From CAXYVC01 sp964292295 (lineage in GTDB: Bacteria; Acidobacteriota; Holophagae; Holophagales; Holophagaceae), in contig CAXYVC010000009.1 in the NCBI GenBank assembly GCA_964292295.1, positions 1-51,696 on the forward strand: DNA of 51,696 nt. Direction: 5' to 3'. The stretch's first letter is position 1; each line of letters opens with the position of its first letter. A model generated the notes under the pieces. It had not been told where the DNA came from. It saw only the letters and a list, made by a program, of their open reading frames with translations, and did not search any database. The translations under genes and the position numbers were made by a program. Positions 15,866 through 26,300 of this stretch are shown here, piece by piece.

Positions 15866-16548
15866 CAGTGGCCGTTGCGGCGGAAGAGGCGCTCGAAGTC
15901 GCGCAGGGCGTCCAGATCCCCCTCACCCTGCAAAGCCCGGCGGTACTCCGCGGGATCCGCCTCGGCGAACTCGCCGAAGGCGGCCACGTTGCCGTTGATG
16001 TAGGCGATGAACTGGTCCTGCTTGCGCCGCAGCACGCCGCGGAAGGGCTTGGCGAAGAAGCCCAGCACCGCGCTGTCCAGCTCGGTCCAGCTCTCCAGGT
16101 GGCTCTCGAAGCCCTTCGGGCCGTCCCAGTAGCGGTACGAGGTCAGCATGCGCGCCTTCACCCGGGGCGACAGGGCGTTCACGCGCCCGGGCTCGGCCAC
16201 GCCGTACACCAGGTAGATGCGGTGGCCGGGGCGGCGGTAGACCAGGTGCATCGTGCCCCGGAGCCCCTGGGCGTCATCCACCGTCCAGCTTCCGTCCCCA
16301 TGGGTGAAGGCGAAGAAGGTGGGGGCGAAGCGGCAGTACCGCCACAGGGCCACGCCCACCCGCGGGTGGTCGAAGATCTTCTCCAGGGTCGCGACGCGCA
16401 CCTGCTTGGGCTCCGTGCGCGTGGCGAAATGGAAGTCCGCCTTGGTCACCACCTGTCGCACCTCCTCCCGGTATTCCGCCGGGATCTGGTCGTAGGGGAT
16501 CTGGGCGGCAAGGGGAAGGGCGAGGAGGAGGACGAGGCGCCGGACCAT
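15865..16548 (-). CDS. Exported protein of unknown function
   Basis: A 227-residue protein with a short signal peptide (MVRRLVLLLALPLAAQ, cleavage likely after residue 14-16). The mature part is a mixed, charged domain with aromatic-rich strands (VALWRYCRFAPTFFAFTHGD, HLVYRRPGHRIYLVYGV) and no cysteine pairs, lipobox or membrane segments. I do not recognise the family. It starts an operon with the Yip1-like and DUF2752 genes and is transcribed divergently from the HEAT protein, with 86 bases between them. Confidence 0.75.
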   Translation of the reverse strand: MVRRLVLLLALPLAAQIPYDQIPAEYREEVRQVVTKADFHFATRTEPKQVRVATLEKIFDHPRVGVALWRYCRFAPTFFAFTHGDGSWTVDDAQGLRGTMHLVYRRPGHRIYLVYGVAEPGRVNALSPRVKARMLTSYRYWDGPKGFESHLESWTELDSAVLGFFAKPFRGVLRRKQDQFIAYINGNVAAFGEFAEADPAEYRRALQGEGDLDALRDFERLFRRNGH

Positions 16549-16634
16549 GGCATCACCCTAGCCCCCGCCGCCCTCCCTGAGAAGAGGCTGAGGAACGGGA
16601 CTCGCGCGGGCCTCCGGAGGATGGACAATGGGGC

Positions 16635-19313
16635 ATGGCCCGCCTTCTCCGCAGCGCACCGCTCACGCCCCTGGACGCCCTCCGGGCCCTGCTCGCGGAG
16701 TACCAGGACGGGGACGGCGGCTTCGGCCCACGCCTCACCCAGTCCCTCCAGTCCTGCCGGCGCCAGCTCCTCCGCGAGCTGGGCGCGCGGCTGGGCATGG
16801 GCACCACCCCCAAGGGGCTCAAGCGCGCCATCCTCGCCCAGGTCGCCCGCTTCGACTGGCCCGAGTGGGCGCCCTGGCTGCGGGAGGCCCTCGCGGAGGA
16901 GGGCGACCTGCAGGTCTTCGACGAAGGCTGCGCAGCCCTGGGCGCCCTCGGCACCCGGGAGGCCATCGAGGCCCTCAGGACCCTCCAGGCCCGGCGCACG
17001 GGCCCCGATCACCGGGTCATCCTCGAGCGGGAACTGGCCCTCTTCCATCCCACCCAGCCCGCCGCCCACTACCTGGGCCGCCTGCAGGAGGGCGCCGGCA
17101 ACCCGAAGCTGGCCCTCCAGGGCGCCCGGATGCTGGCGGCCCTGGCCGGTCCAGAGCTGCTCCCCGCCCTGGCCGAGGCCTGGCAGGGAGGGGATGAGCT
17201 CGTCCGCCGCCTCGTCCTGCGCCTCGTGTCCGGCATCCCGGGCGCCGAGGCCCTCGCCTTCCTGCAGCGGCTGCTGGAGCAGGGCCGGCGGGAGACTCAG
17301 GAGTCCCGCCTGCTGGAGAGCCTCCAGCACCGCCTGCACACCGTCTCCCGGGGCGCCGCCCTCCCGGAGCTCATGCGCACCCTGGCGGAACACTTCCGGG
17401 AGCGCAGCCCCGAGGCGGTGGAGCGCCTTCTGCGCCTCGGGAGCGAGGAAATCCCGGATGCGGCACCGGAGCTCGAGACCCTGCGCGCAGCCAGTGAGGG
17501 CCCCCTGGAGGCCTTCCTCGTCGAAGGCGCCGCCCTGCTCCTGGAGGGCAAGCAGGCGCGCTTCACCGCCTACCTGTCCGAAGCCTCCAGCACGACCGAG
17601 GAGCAGCTCGTTCGCCTTGCCGCCCAGTGCGACCTGGCGGCGGAGGCCCTGGCCCGCAAGGTGGACCTGGGCCACTGCGGCGCACCCGAGGTGCTCCCGG
17701 GCCTCATGGAGGCCCTGCGGGAGCGGGTGGGCGGCGAGGGCCTGATCCAGGCCTGCCTGCGCCTGGTGCCCGCGACCGAGACGGCCTTCCTGGAGGAGCT
17801 GCTGGCGGACCCCGACCTGGAGCGCCGCCAGAAGGTCCTCCACGCCCTGGGCAGCCGGGAGGACGACAGCCTGGTGCCCTTCTTCCTGCGGGCCATGCAG
17901 GATCCCATCGTGGAGGTGGGCCAGCAGGCCATCCACCACCTGGGCAAGCTCCCCGGCAGCTTCCAGGCCCTGGCCGCGCGCTTCGACGGCGGCCAGACCG
18001 AGCAGGTCCGCCTCGCCATCCGCGTCTTCGGCGAGAACCAGACCGCGGCCGCGGTGGAGCGCCTGATCGCCTTCGTGGAGAAGGACGGCCGGGACGAACT
18101 CCTGGTGGAAGCGGTGGACGCCTTGGGGACCATCCGGGATCCCCGCTGCACGGCGACGCTCCTGGACCAGCTCCACGACGGCAAGCCCCTGGCCCTCCAG
18201 CTCGCCATCGCCCGCACCCTCGGCGCCCTTGGCACCCCCGAGGCCTCCCTGGGCCTCCTCCAGAAGGCCCCGGGCCTCAAGCATCCCCAGGTGCTCCTGC
18301 TCTGCCTGGAGGGCGCCCTCGCGGCCTTCCCGGACTTCGACCACCCCCTGCCCGCCGCGCAGGTGTCTTCCGTGCTCCAGCTCGTGGAGCGCCTCTTCGA
18401 TTCCCGGGAGGGCGAAGGCCAGCGCCTCCCCACCCTCCTCGCCCTCCAGGACCTCTACGCCTTCGACCGCGACGCCTACGAGCAGCTGAAGGAGCGCTTC
18501 TCCGACCAGCTCTTCGACATGCGCACCAAGGAACAGTGGGACCGGGAAGCCAACGAACGGGTGGCCGCGGTCATCAAGGAGATGGGGCGCCGCAGCGATG
18601 CCCTGGGCAAGCTCGCCTCCAAGGAGGCGGAGCTGCGCGCGCGCCTCGCGAACCGCCCGGAGCCCGGTCCCAAGCGCGCAGAGGCGCTCCTGGCCCTCCG
18701 GGAGTGCCTGGCGGACCCCGAGCTGATCCTGCGCCCGGAGCTGGCCCGGGAGCTCGCCGGGATGGTGGGCGAGGAACTGCAGCGCGGCGGCGACTGGCGC
18801 GAGGTGGCCCACCTCTGTGAACTGGGGGGCCGCAGCCATCAGCCCGAACTCGTGGAACCCATCCGCATGGTCTACCTGCGGGCCACGGGACTCGGCCTCA
18901 AGAGCGCCGCCCGGAGCGCGCTCCTGGCCCTCGGCCTGGCGGAGGAAGACCTGAACCGCCTGCCGCCTGTGCGCAGCATCCTCGTGCTGGAGCCCAGCGC
19001 CTTCTTCCGGAAGCGCCTCCTCGCCGCCCTGGAACCGCCGGGACGCTGGGAGATCCGGGAAGCCGCGGAGCGCGGCGAAGCCGAAGCCCTCCTCGCGGAG
19101 GCGCCCGCGGATCTGCTCCTGTCCGAGCGCCAGGACCCGGAGGGTCCGCTGGACGCCTGGATCCTCGCCCAGTGGGAGCAGCAGCGCATCACCCGGGTGC
19201 TCCTGAGCACCGCCCGCCGCGACCCGAGCGCCCTGGCGGAGCACCCCTGCCTGCTCGGCACCCTCTTCAAGCCCTACCCCCCCGAGCAGCTCCTGAACAC
19301 CCTGCAAGGCTGA
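16635..19313 (+). CDS. HEAT-repeat scaffold with C-terminal pseudo-receiver
   Basis: A soluble 892-residue protein. Residues about 85-620 are consecutive HEAT/PBS-lyase-like helical repeats (for example LGSREDDSLVPFFLRAMQD, VEAVDALGTIRDPRCTATL), followed by a helical and charged linker. The last 115 residues have the outline of a receiver: strand RSILVLEPSAFFRKRLL, the phospho-site region ADLLLSERQDPEG where Asp is replaced by Glu, the switch residue in VLLSTA and the conserved Lys in TLFKPYPPEQL. The first acid pair is reduced to a single Glu. It should be a non-phosphorylatable, possibly constitutively active receiver. An SD-like GGAGG lies 14 bases upstream, which is long. The neighbours are exported TPR/PEGA proteins and a sigma-54 activator. 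Confidence 0.8.
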   Translation: MARLLRSAPLTPLDALRALLAEYQDGDGGFGPRLTQSLQSCRRQLLRELGARLGMGTTPKGLKRAILAQVARFDWPEWAPWLREALAEEGDLQVFDEGCAALGALGTREAIEALRTLQARRTGPDHRVILERELALFHPTQPAAHYLGRLQEGAGNPKLALQGARMLAALAGPELLPALAEAWQGGDELVRRLVLRLVSGIPGAEALAFLQRLLEQGRRETQESRLLESLQHRLHTVSRGAALPELMRTLAEHFRERSPEAVERLLRLGSEEIPDAAPELETLRAASEGPLEAFLVEGAALLLEGKQARFTAYLSEASSTTEEQLVRLAAQCDLAAEALARKVDLGHCGAPEVLPGLMEALRERVGGEGLIQACLRLVPATETAFLEELLADPDLERRQKVLHALGSREDDSLVPFFLRAMQDPIVEVGQQAIHHLGKLPGSFQALAARFDGGQTEQVRLAIRVFGENQTAAAVERLIAFVEKDGRDELLVEAVDALGTIRDPRCTATLLDQLHDGKPLALQLAIARTLGALGTPEASLGLLQKAPGLKHPQVLLLCLEGALAAFPDFDHPLPAAQVSSVLQLVERLFDSREGEGQRLPTLLALQDLYAFDRDAYEQLKERFSDQLFDMRTKEQWDREANERVAAVIKEMGRRSDALGKLASKEAELRARLANRPEPGPKRAEALLALRECLADPELILRPELARELAGMVGEELQRGGDWREVAHLCELGGRSHQPELVEPIRMVYLRATGLGLKSAARSALLALGLAEEDLNRLPPVRSILVLEPSAFFRKRLLAALEPPGRWEIREAAERGEAEALLAEAPADLLLSERQDPEGPLDAWILAQWEQQRITRVLLSTARRDPSALAEHPCLLGTLFKPYPPEQLLNTLQG

Positions 19314-19322
19314 CGCTAGAAT
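19294..19322 (+). promoter_or_regulatory. Possible sigma-70 promoter for the TPR/propeller gene
   Basis: TGAACA (19294-19299) and TAGAAT (19317-19322) are separated by 17 bases and match the -35 and -10 consensus at 4 of 6 positions each. The -35 lies inside the end of the HEAT gene. A start near 19329 would give a leader of about 26 bases to the ATG at 19355, with GAGG before it. Confidence 0.4.
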
Positions 19323-19354
19323 CTGAGGTTCCTACCCCTGTCGCGAGGCTGCCC

Positions 19355-20818
19355 ATGCTCCCATCCCCCCGCTGGCTGCGCACGGCCTCCCTGGCCCTCG
19401 CCGTGGCGGCGGCGCTTCCGGCCCAGGACGACCTGGCGGAGCGCCTCTTCCATTCCGGCGAACGGGCCTACGCCGCCCGCAGCCACGGGGAGGCCCTGGA
19501 GACCTGGCGCCAGCTCCTCCAGCAGGCCCCGGCGAGCCCCTTCGCGGCCCGCGCCCTCCTGGCCATGGCCCGCCACCACCTGGACGTGGAGCACAAGGCG
19601 GACGCCGCCATGCCGCTGCTGGAGCGCCTGAAGGCCGAGCACATGAAGACGCCCCAGGCCGCCGAGGCCCTGCTCCTGCGGGGAACGGTCCTCGCGGAGC
19701 GCAGCCGCAAGCCCCAGGACCTGAAGGAGGCCATGGGCGAGCTGAACCGCCTGGTGGACCTCTTCCCCGAGCACCCGGCCGTGCAGGAGGCCCGCTACCG
19801 CTTGGGCCTGGCCTGCCTCGTCCAGGGGCAGCCCTCCCGCGCCCTGGCGCACTTCGTCGAGGCCCTGCGCCTGGACCCCGGCAGCCCCGTGGCCCCGAAG
19901 GCCCAGCTTCAGCTCGCGGAGGCCCTCGATCTCACCGGGGATCTCCCGGGCTGCCTGCGGCTGCTCCAGGGCCCCCGGAACCGCTGGCCCGCCTCCCCCG
20001 AGGCCGAGGAGGCCGCCTGGCGCCTCGCCGTGCGCGTGAAGCACCGCCTCCAGAAGCCGCCCCTGCGCAGCGAGGGGCCCTGGCCCCAGGGACGCCAGAA
20101 ATGGCTGAAGACGCCGACGCTGATGGCCGTGGCGCCGAACGGCGCCCTGCTGATCTACCAGGACGACCTTGACCGCGCCTTCGAGCTGAAGGGCGCGGAG
20201 CTCATTCCCGCAGGCCCCGTGGCCAAAAATGCAAAGGCCCTGCTGGTGGGCCCCTCGGGCCAGCCCTGGCTCCTGGTTCCCAAGCTCGGCGTGGTGAAGG
20301 AGGAGGGGCAGCCGCCCCTGCCCCTGCCCACCCTCGCCAGCCCGACGGGCGCCTTCCTGGACGCCTGGGGCGCCCTCTGGGTGGCGGACGCCAAGGCCGG
20401 CAGCCTCACCGTGGTGGCCGCGGATGGCAGCAGCCGCCAGATTCCCACGCCCGCCCCCTCGGCCATGGCGGCCCTGCCGGGGGGCGGGGGCGTCGTGGCC
20501 TCCGACGCGAACCGCAGCCTGCTCTTCCTGGACGCCGAGGGCCAGCCGCGCCTCACGGTGCCCTACGGCAAGGACCTGCCAGCCGCCTTCCGGGAGGTCC
20601 TGGCCCTGGCCAGCGACCCCACCGGGCACGTGGCGGCCCTGGTGGAGGGGGGCGACTTCGAGGGCGTGGTGCTCTGGGGCCCCGACGGCACCCTGCTCCG
20701 GCAAGCCACCTTCAAGGCCCTCGGCATCTCCGGGCGCTTCCGGGCCCTGGCCCTGGACCGCCAGGGGGGGATCCTCCTTGCCGACCGCTCCAACGATCTC
20801 CTCATCCGGCTGAACTGA
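19355..20818 (+). CDS. Exported TPR protein with C-terminal beta-propeller-like repeats
   Basis: A 487-residue protein with a signal peptide at residues 1-22 ending ALPAQ. Residues about 25-240 are TPR-like helical repeats (ERLFHSGERAYAARSHGEALETW; RYRLGLACLVQGQPSRALAHF), similar to YbgF/BamD-style outer-membrane-associated TPRs. From about 250 to the end there are NHL/SMP-30-like blades (FLDAWGALWVADAKAG, LALDRQGGILLADRSNDL). A periplasmic location and a scaffolding or assembly role are inferred. It is one base from the next gene, forming a two-gene exported pair. The ATG at 19355 is chosen because the signal peptide begins there. Confidence 0.8.
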   Translation: MLPSPRWLRTASLALAVAAALPAQDDLAERLFHSGERAYAARSHGEALETWRQLLQQAPASPFAARALLAMARHHLDVEHKADAAMPLLERLKAEHMKTPQAAEALLLRGTVLAERSRKPQDLKEAMGELNRLVDLFPEHPAVQEARYRLGLACLVQGQPSRALAHFVEALRLDPGSPVAPKAQLQLAEALDLTGDLPGCLRLLQGPRNRWPASPEAEEAAWRLAVRVKHRLQKPPLRSEGPWPQGRQKWLKTPTLMAVAPNGALLIYQDDLDRAFELKGAELIPAGPVAKNAKALLVGPSGQPWLLVPKLGVVKEEGQPPLPLPTLASPTGAFLDAWGALWVADAKAGSLTVVAADGSSRQIPTPAPSAMAALPGGGGVVASDANRSLLFLDAEGQPRLTVPYGKDLPAAFREVLALASDPTGHVAALVEGGDFEGVVLWGPDGTLLRQATFKALGISGRFRALALDRQGGILLADRSNDLLIRLN

Positions 20819-20819
20819 C

Positions 20820-22862
20820 ATGCGCCCGCTGATCCGCCTCGCCCTGTCCCTCCTGCTCCTGGCCCCCGGCCTCTCCGCCCAGGATCCGGCGCTCCGGGAG
20901 AGCCTCATCCAGGGCAAGGCCCTGTGGGCCACCCAGGGCGACCGGGAGGGGGCCACCGCCAAGTTCGAGCAGGTGATCGCCGCCCTGGAGCCGAAGGGCC
21001 GCAGCCTGGACGCCGCCTGGACCGGCGTGCTGAGCGAGGCCTACAACTGGCTGGCGGTGCTGGACGACCGCAGCGCCGCGCGCAAGGCGCGGGTGCCCAA
21101 GCACCTGGAGGCCCTGCTCGACCTGAATCCGGATTTCGAGCTCGACCGCAGCCTCACCAACGCCCGCCTCCTCGCGGCCTTCGACGCCCTGCGCGCGGGG
21201 CGCCTCGCCAAGGTGAAGCTCACCCTCGAGCCCACCGACGGGATCCTGACGGTGGACGGGAAGCCCCGCTCCGCCAGCCCCGCCGTGAAGTTCCTGCCTC
21301 CGGGTTCCCACACCCTCGCCTACAGCAAGCCCGGCTTCCAGCCCCTCCAGCAGCAGGTGGAACTTGCGCTGAAGGAGCCCCGCGCCCTGGACTTCAAGCT
21401 GGTGCGCAGCTCCAGCACCGTCGCGGTGCACACCTTCCCCGTGGGGGCCCAGGTCCTGCTGGACGGCAAGCCCCTCGGCACCACCTCCGGCGTGGCCCCG
21501 GCGGCCCTGCGCCCCTTCGCCGAGAAGCTCGCGCTGACCCCGGAGCAGCTGAGCGCCGCCTTCGTGGGGGACGGCCTCGCCGCGGGCGAGCACATCCTCG
21601 AGGTGCGCGCCCCGTGCTACCGGCCCCGGAAGCTGCGCCTGGGGCCGGACTACGCCACGCCCTACGCCGACCACGAACTGGAGCCCGTGAAGCTGGAGCC
21701 CAGCCACGCCCGCCTGAGCGTCCGCTGCCCGGTGCCGGGCGAGCTGTTCCTGGACGGCCGCAGCCTGGGCCCGGTACCCGTGAAGGAGCTCCAGGCCTGC
21801 CCCGGAAGCTACACCCTCCAGGTGCGCTTCCCGGCCGGAGGCTTCAGCCGTCCCGTCACGCTGGCGGAGGACGCCTCGCTCACGGTGGACGCGGCCCCGC
21901 GGCCGCGCCTCGCCTACCTCGGCTTCGAGGGGCAGGAGCCCTTCGCGGGCCGGGAGCGCCTCCTGGGGCTCCTGGAGAAGCTCGAGACCCGCCTCGCCGG
22001 CGTGGCCTGGATCCCCCCGGTGCCCGGCGAAACGGTGCAGGCAGCCCTGGCGCGTCTCCGGGCGAACCGCGAGGCGGAGCTGGTGCTCAGCGCCAGGCCC
22101 CTGCCCGGCAAGCCCATCCACCAGGTGGAGCTATGCCTGGCCACCCTGAACCCCGGCGAGGAGGAGCGCCTGGTCGTGAAGCCCCTGGAGCAGGACCCCC
22201 TGGGTGCCCTGGCGGCCCGGCTGGAGGCCATTCCTCCCCTGCGGGAAGCCTGGGCGGGCATCGTCCTGGCGGACATCCCCGGCGAGGCGGGCCCCCTGGT
22301 TCTGCAGGCCGGCGCGGCCGCCACCCAGGCGGGCCTCCGCGTTGGCAAGCCCCTCCTCCAGGCGGCGGGCAAGCCCGTGGCCAGCGTGGCCGCCTTCCGG
22401 GACCGGCTGGCGCGCACGCCGGGCCCCCTGCGGGTGGGCCAGGGCGAGGCGCCCATCCCCCTGACGGTCACCCTCCAGGGCCTGGAGCTGCCCCTGGACG
22501 CCCCCGCCCTGAGCTATCCCTTCCTGCTCGCGGAGCTGCGCCTCCGCCAGGCCGGCGCCAAGGGGGACGAGCTCGCCCTGCTGCGCCTGAACCAGGCCCT
22601 GGCCCTCATGCACTTCCGCCTCTACGACCGGGCCATGGAGGTGCTGCGCGACACCCGCATGGAGGCCACCGAGGGCGTGAGCCAGGGCACCCTGGACTAC
22701 TACACCGGCCTCTGCCTGCTGCGCATGGGGAGCGTCTACCTCGCAGAGGCCCAGCAGGCCTTCCGGCAGGCCCTGAAATACCCCAAAGCCACCCTCTTCG
22801 GCCCCGAGGGCCCCCTCGTGGCCCCCCTGGCCAAGCAGGCCCTCGCGGACCTGAAGCCCTGA
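20820..22862 (+). CDS. Exported PEGA-domain / TPR protein
   Basis: A 680-residue protein with a signal peptide at residues 1-21 (ending GLSAQ). After a TPR-like start come at least three PEGA-type beta modules with the marker pattern of a glycine turn before a hydrophobic strand: ILTVDGKPRSASPA near 141-154, AQVLLDGKPLGTTSG near 218, and GELFLDGRSLGPVPV near 307. A PDZ-like segment follows (GAAATQAGLRVGKPLLQAAG near 500), then C-terminal TPR-like helices. PEGA modules are typical of surface and envelope proteins in Acidobacteriota and Planctomycetes. It starts one base after the stop of the preceding TPR/propeller gene. Function unknown; a periplasmic or outer-membrane scaffold is the likely class. 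Confidence 0.8.
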   Translation: MRPLIRLALSLLLLAPGLSAQDPALRESLIQGKALWATQGDREGATAKFEQVIAALEPKGRSLDAAWTGVLSEAYNWLAVLDDRSAARKARVPKHLEALLDLNPDFELDRSLTNARLLAAFDALRAGRLAKVKLTLEPTDGILTVDGKPRSASPAVKFLPPGSHTLAYSKPGFQPLQQQVELALKEPRALDFKLVRSSSTVAVHTFPVGAQVLLDGKPLGTTSGVAPAALRPFAEKLALTPEQLSAAFVGDGLAAGEHILEVRAPCYRPRKLRLGPDYATPYADHELEPVKLEPSHARLSVRCPVPGELFLDGRSLGPVPVKELQACPGSYTLQVRFPAGGFSRPVTLAEDASLTVDAAPRPRLAYLGFEGQEPFAGRERLLGLLEKLETRLAGVAWIPPVPGETVQAALARLRANREAELVLSARPLPGKPIHQVELCLATLNPGEEERLVVKPLEQDPLGALAARLEAIPPLREAWAGIVLADIPGEAGPLVLQAGAAATQAGLRVGKPLLQAAGKPVASVAAFRDRLARTPGPLRVGQGEAPIPLTVTLQGLELPLDAPALSYPFLLAELRLRQAGAKGDELALLRLNQALALMHFRLYDRAMEVLRDTRMEATEGVSQGTLDYYTGLCLLRMGSVYLAEAQQAFRQALKYPKATLFGPEGPLVAPLAKQALADLKP

Positions 22863-22874
22863 CAGGAGACTCCC

Positions 22875-23267
22875 ATGGCACCGTTCCACACCCAGCGCGG
22901 CGAAGGCAAGGTGGGCTGCATCGTCAGCCTCCTGGTGTTGGTCCTCCTCGTCGGCACCGCCTTCAAGGCCGTGCCGGTGCTCTACTCCAACAACGAGCTC
23001 TGGACCACCGCCCAGGAGATCTGCGGCCGCGCCGCCCTCCTGGACCAGACCAACATGACCAAGCAGATCGAAGCCAAGGCCCGGGAGCTGGAGATCCCGG
23101 AGGCCCTGGCGCCCGGCGCCATCCAGGTGTCCAAGAGCGGCGGCGACCAGGGAGGCACCTGCAGGCTGAGCCTCAACTACGAGCGGGAGATCGACTTCTA
23201 CGGGATCTACAAGTACAAGCTCGCCACCGAGAAGTCGAAGGCCGTCCCGTACATGAACGTGAACTGA
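22875..23267 (+). CDS. Small membrane-anchored protein, DUF4845/pilin-like
   Basis: A 130-residue protein with one N-terminal membrane helix (residues 14-32) after a short basic RGEGK leader, and an extracytoplasmic domain containing two cysteines, one in the EICGR helix and one in GTCRLSL, which could form a disulfide. The layout resembles DUF4845-type and pilin-like proteins, but no prepilin cleavage motif with Glu+5 is clear. AGGAG lies before the ATG. It follows the PEGA gene by 12 bases and is probably co-transcribed with it. Function unknown. Confidence 0.7.
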   Translation: MAPFHTQRGEGKVGCIVSLLVLVLLVGTAFKAVPVLYSNNELWTTAQEICGRAALLDQTNMTKQIEAKARELEIPEALAPGAIQVSKSGGDQGGTCRLSLNYEREIDFYGIYKYKLATEKSKAVPYMNVN

Positions 23268-23282
23268 GCCCGGGGCTTGCGG

Positions 23283-23300
23283 GCCGGAGCGGCCTCCGGC
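23283..23300 (+). terminator. GC-rich hairpin between the small membrane protein and the sigma-54 activator
   Basis: GCCGGAG (23283-23289) and CTCCGGC (23294-23300) form a perfect 7-bp stem with a CGGC loop, 16 bases after the stop at 23267. No U-run follows, so it could be a weak terminator or an mRNA-processing or stability element rather than an intrinsic terminator. Confidence 0.3.
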
Positions 23301-23311
23301 ACCGTGGGGGC

Positions 23312-26300
23312 ATGTTCCCCCATGCCCTCCAGGAAGGCCGGCCCCCGGCGGGGGAGGTCGTGCTGCGCGCCTCCTGGCTGGGGCACTGGCGCGCGCCCTG
23401 GCCCCTGGCCCGGGGGCGGCGCTGGGGGGATGCCGCCTGGACCCTCGCCGCGCTGGGGCAGGCCTGGCTCCTGGGCGGCGGCGAAGGCCGCTGGCCCCGG
23501 CTCGCCTGGGAGGCCAAGCACGGCCCGGGCCCGCATCCCGCCGGGCCGCCCGACGCCTGGGCCGAAGGGCCCGACCCTGCCTGGGTCGCCCTGCTGCGCC
23601 ACGGGTCGGCGAAGGCCGATCCCGAGCGGCCGGGACCGAAGGAGGATCCCCGGCAGCGCTGGGCCTGGGAACGGCTGCTCCAGGGGGACGGCGCCCCCTG
23701 GATGGCCCTCGGCACCGTGCTCCTGGACCTGCCCGAGCGCCTGCGCTGGATCGCCCCCCTGGGCGCGGTGGAAGCGGACGGCACCCTGCGGCTGCCTCCC
23801 TTCCTGGAAGCCCTGGTTCCGCCGGCCCTGCGTCGCCTTCCGCCGGGGTGGTGGGAGACCCTCCTGGGCGCCCAGGACGCCGAGGGCCGCCTGCTCCCCG
23901 CCGGGGCGCCCCCTGGGGACGTGGACCTGGGACGCCTCCTGGCTGCCGACGCCCTGGCGCCGCTGTGGCTGGAGCAGCCCCCGGAAGGGCTTCCCGAGGA
24001 CAGCCCCCACCTGCACCGCCTCCCGGACGGCCACTGGGTCCTCGATCCCCGCCTGCGCGCCTGGGGGCGGGCCCCGGGCGCCTGCCCCGAAGCCCTGGCG
24101 CGCCTGCTGCCAACCGGCCTTGCCTTCGGCCAGGCGCCGCGCGCGCCCCTGACAGAGCTCCTGGAAGGACGGGCCCCGGCGGGGGAATCCCTGCCTCCGG
24201 GCTGGGAACCCGCCCTGGCCCGGGACCTGGAAGCCGGCCTGCACACCGCAACCCCGCCCGAAAGCGGGGACTCCGTCCTGGACCGCCTCCGGGTGCGCTG
24301 GGGCGGCGCCCTTCCGCCCCCCGCCGAGGGCTATCCCGCCTGGGGCGTGGACGCCCACCCCTGCGCGGACCCCTTCCACTGGATGGCCGAAGGGCTGCGG
24401 GCCTTCCATGCCTCGGACATCGAGAAGGCCCTGCATGCCTTCGGCTGGTCCCATGCCCACTTCCAGCGCCTGGGAAGCCCCTTCTGGGCCGCCCGCAGCG
24501 CGGCCAACGCCGCCCAGGCGGCCCTCCTGTGGGGGGATCCGGAGATCTACGCCTGGTGGCTGCGGACGGAAGGCCCCCAGCCCAGCCCCTACGGCGAGCT
24601 GCAGGAGGCCCAGCTCCTGGAGCTGCGCGGGGATGCGGCCGGGGCCGAACGCCTCCTGCGGGAGCTCGCCTCCCGCGCACCGGAGCTCGAGCAACCCTGG
24701 ATGCACCTGGGGGGCAAGGCCGTGGAGACCGGCGACCGGGAGGGCATCCGCGAAGCGCTGGCCCACCTGGAGCACCCGGAGTACCGCCTTCTCCTGGAGG
24801 CCGCCCTCGCGGGCTTCCCCGAAGCCGCCCCCATGGGCTTCCACCCCGAGCTCGCCCTGTTCTGGAGCTGCCACCGGGCCTGCGCCGGCCGGGAGCCGGT
24901 CGAGGCCTTCTGGACCGCCTGGGAGGCCTGCTCCAACCGCGCCATGCGCCTGGAGTGCGGCCTGAGGCTGGCCGAGGCCATTCCGGCCAGCCGCGCGCCC
25001 GCCCGCCTGCTGGAGCTCCAGGTGCTCGTGCAGCGGGGCGGCAACGCCCAGCAGGCCGCGCGCCTCAAGGCCCTGTGGCCCGCCCCCGGCCAGACCCCGG
25101 CGGAGAGCCCGGAGGCGCGGATCCTGGCCTGGCTGGCGGCACGCCCCTTCCGGGCCTGGATCCTGGCGGGAGGCTCTCCCCTGGGCCCCGGGGGCCCGCC
25201 TCCGGAAGCCGTGCTGGCGAGGATGCAGGCCGAGGGGGAGCTGCCCCCCTGCCTTCTGGAGGACGGCCGCGTCTGGTGGGGCTTCCCCCTCCAGTGGCAG
25301 GGGGCCTCCGTGGGCTCCGCCCTGGTCGCCCTGCCCCGGGAGGCCTCCCTCGAGGCCTGCGCGGAACTGGCCCTCCTCGCCCCCTGGGTGGCGGAGCTGG
25401 CGCCCCGCATCCCCCCGCCCCCCGAGGCCTCGGAGGGCGAGCTGCTCGCGGACGGCAGCGAACCCATGGCCTCCCTGCTCGCGGAGCTGCGCCGCGTGGC
25501 CCCCTCCGAACTGCCCGTGCTCCTCCTCGGCCCCACGGGGAGCGGCAAGGAACTCGCCGCCCGGGAGCTGCACCGCCAGAGCGCCCGCTACGGCCCCCTG
25601 GTGCCCGTGAACGTCTGCGCCTTCGCGGAGGGCCTGCTGGAATCCGAGCTCTTCGGCCACGTGAAGGGCGCCTTCACGGGGGCCGACCGCACCCGCGGCG
25701 GCGCCATCGAGGCCGCGGACGGCGGGACCCTCTTCCTGGATGAGGTGGCGGACCTCTCGCCGCGCCTCCAGTCCCTCTTCCTGCGCGTGCTCCAGGAGCG
25801 GGAGGTGCGCAAGGTGGGCGACCAGCGCGCCGTGAAGGTGGACGTGCGCTTCGTCGCCGCCACCCACAAGGACCTGGAGGCCCTCGCGGAGCGCGGCCTC
25901 TTCCGCCGGGACCTGCTGTACCGCCTGCAGGGCGCGGTGCTCACCCTGCCCGCCCTGCGCGAACGCCGCCACGAGATGCCCTTCCTGCTGCCCCGCCTCG
26001 TGGGTCGCCTGGCCGCGGAACGGGGGAGGCCCGCCCCGCCGGTCGCGCCCGGCCTCGCCCAGGCCCTCGCCCGCCTGCCCTGGCCCGGCAACTTCCGGGA
26101 GCTGGTGCACACGCTGGAGCGCGCGATGCTGCGCTGCGGGAACGCCCCCCTCGCGCCCGCCCACTTCCCGGAACTCCAGGCCCCGGGCGGACCAGAGCGC
26201 ACCTGGGCCGAGGCCTCCCGCGCCTTCCAGCGCCGCCTCCTGCGCGAGACCCTCCAGCGCCACGGCTACCGCATCGCCGAGAGCGCCGAGGCCCTCGGCC

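Noticed and set aside
20924..23311. Extension of the sigma-54 activator frame 796 codons upstream
   Set aside because: It overlaps the PEGA and small membrane protein genes in another frame; its translation is Arg/Pro/Gly-rich without domain features. The ATG at 23312 is a better start.
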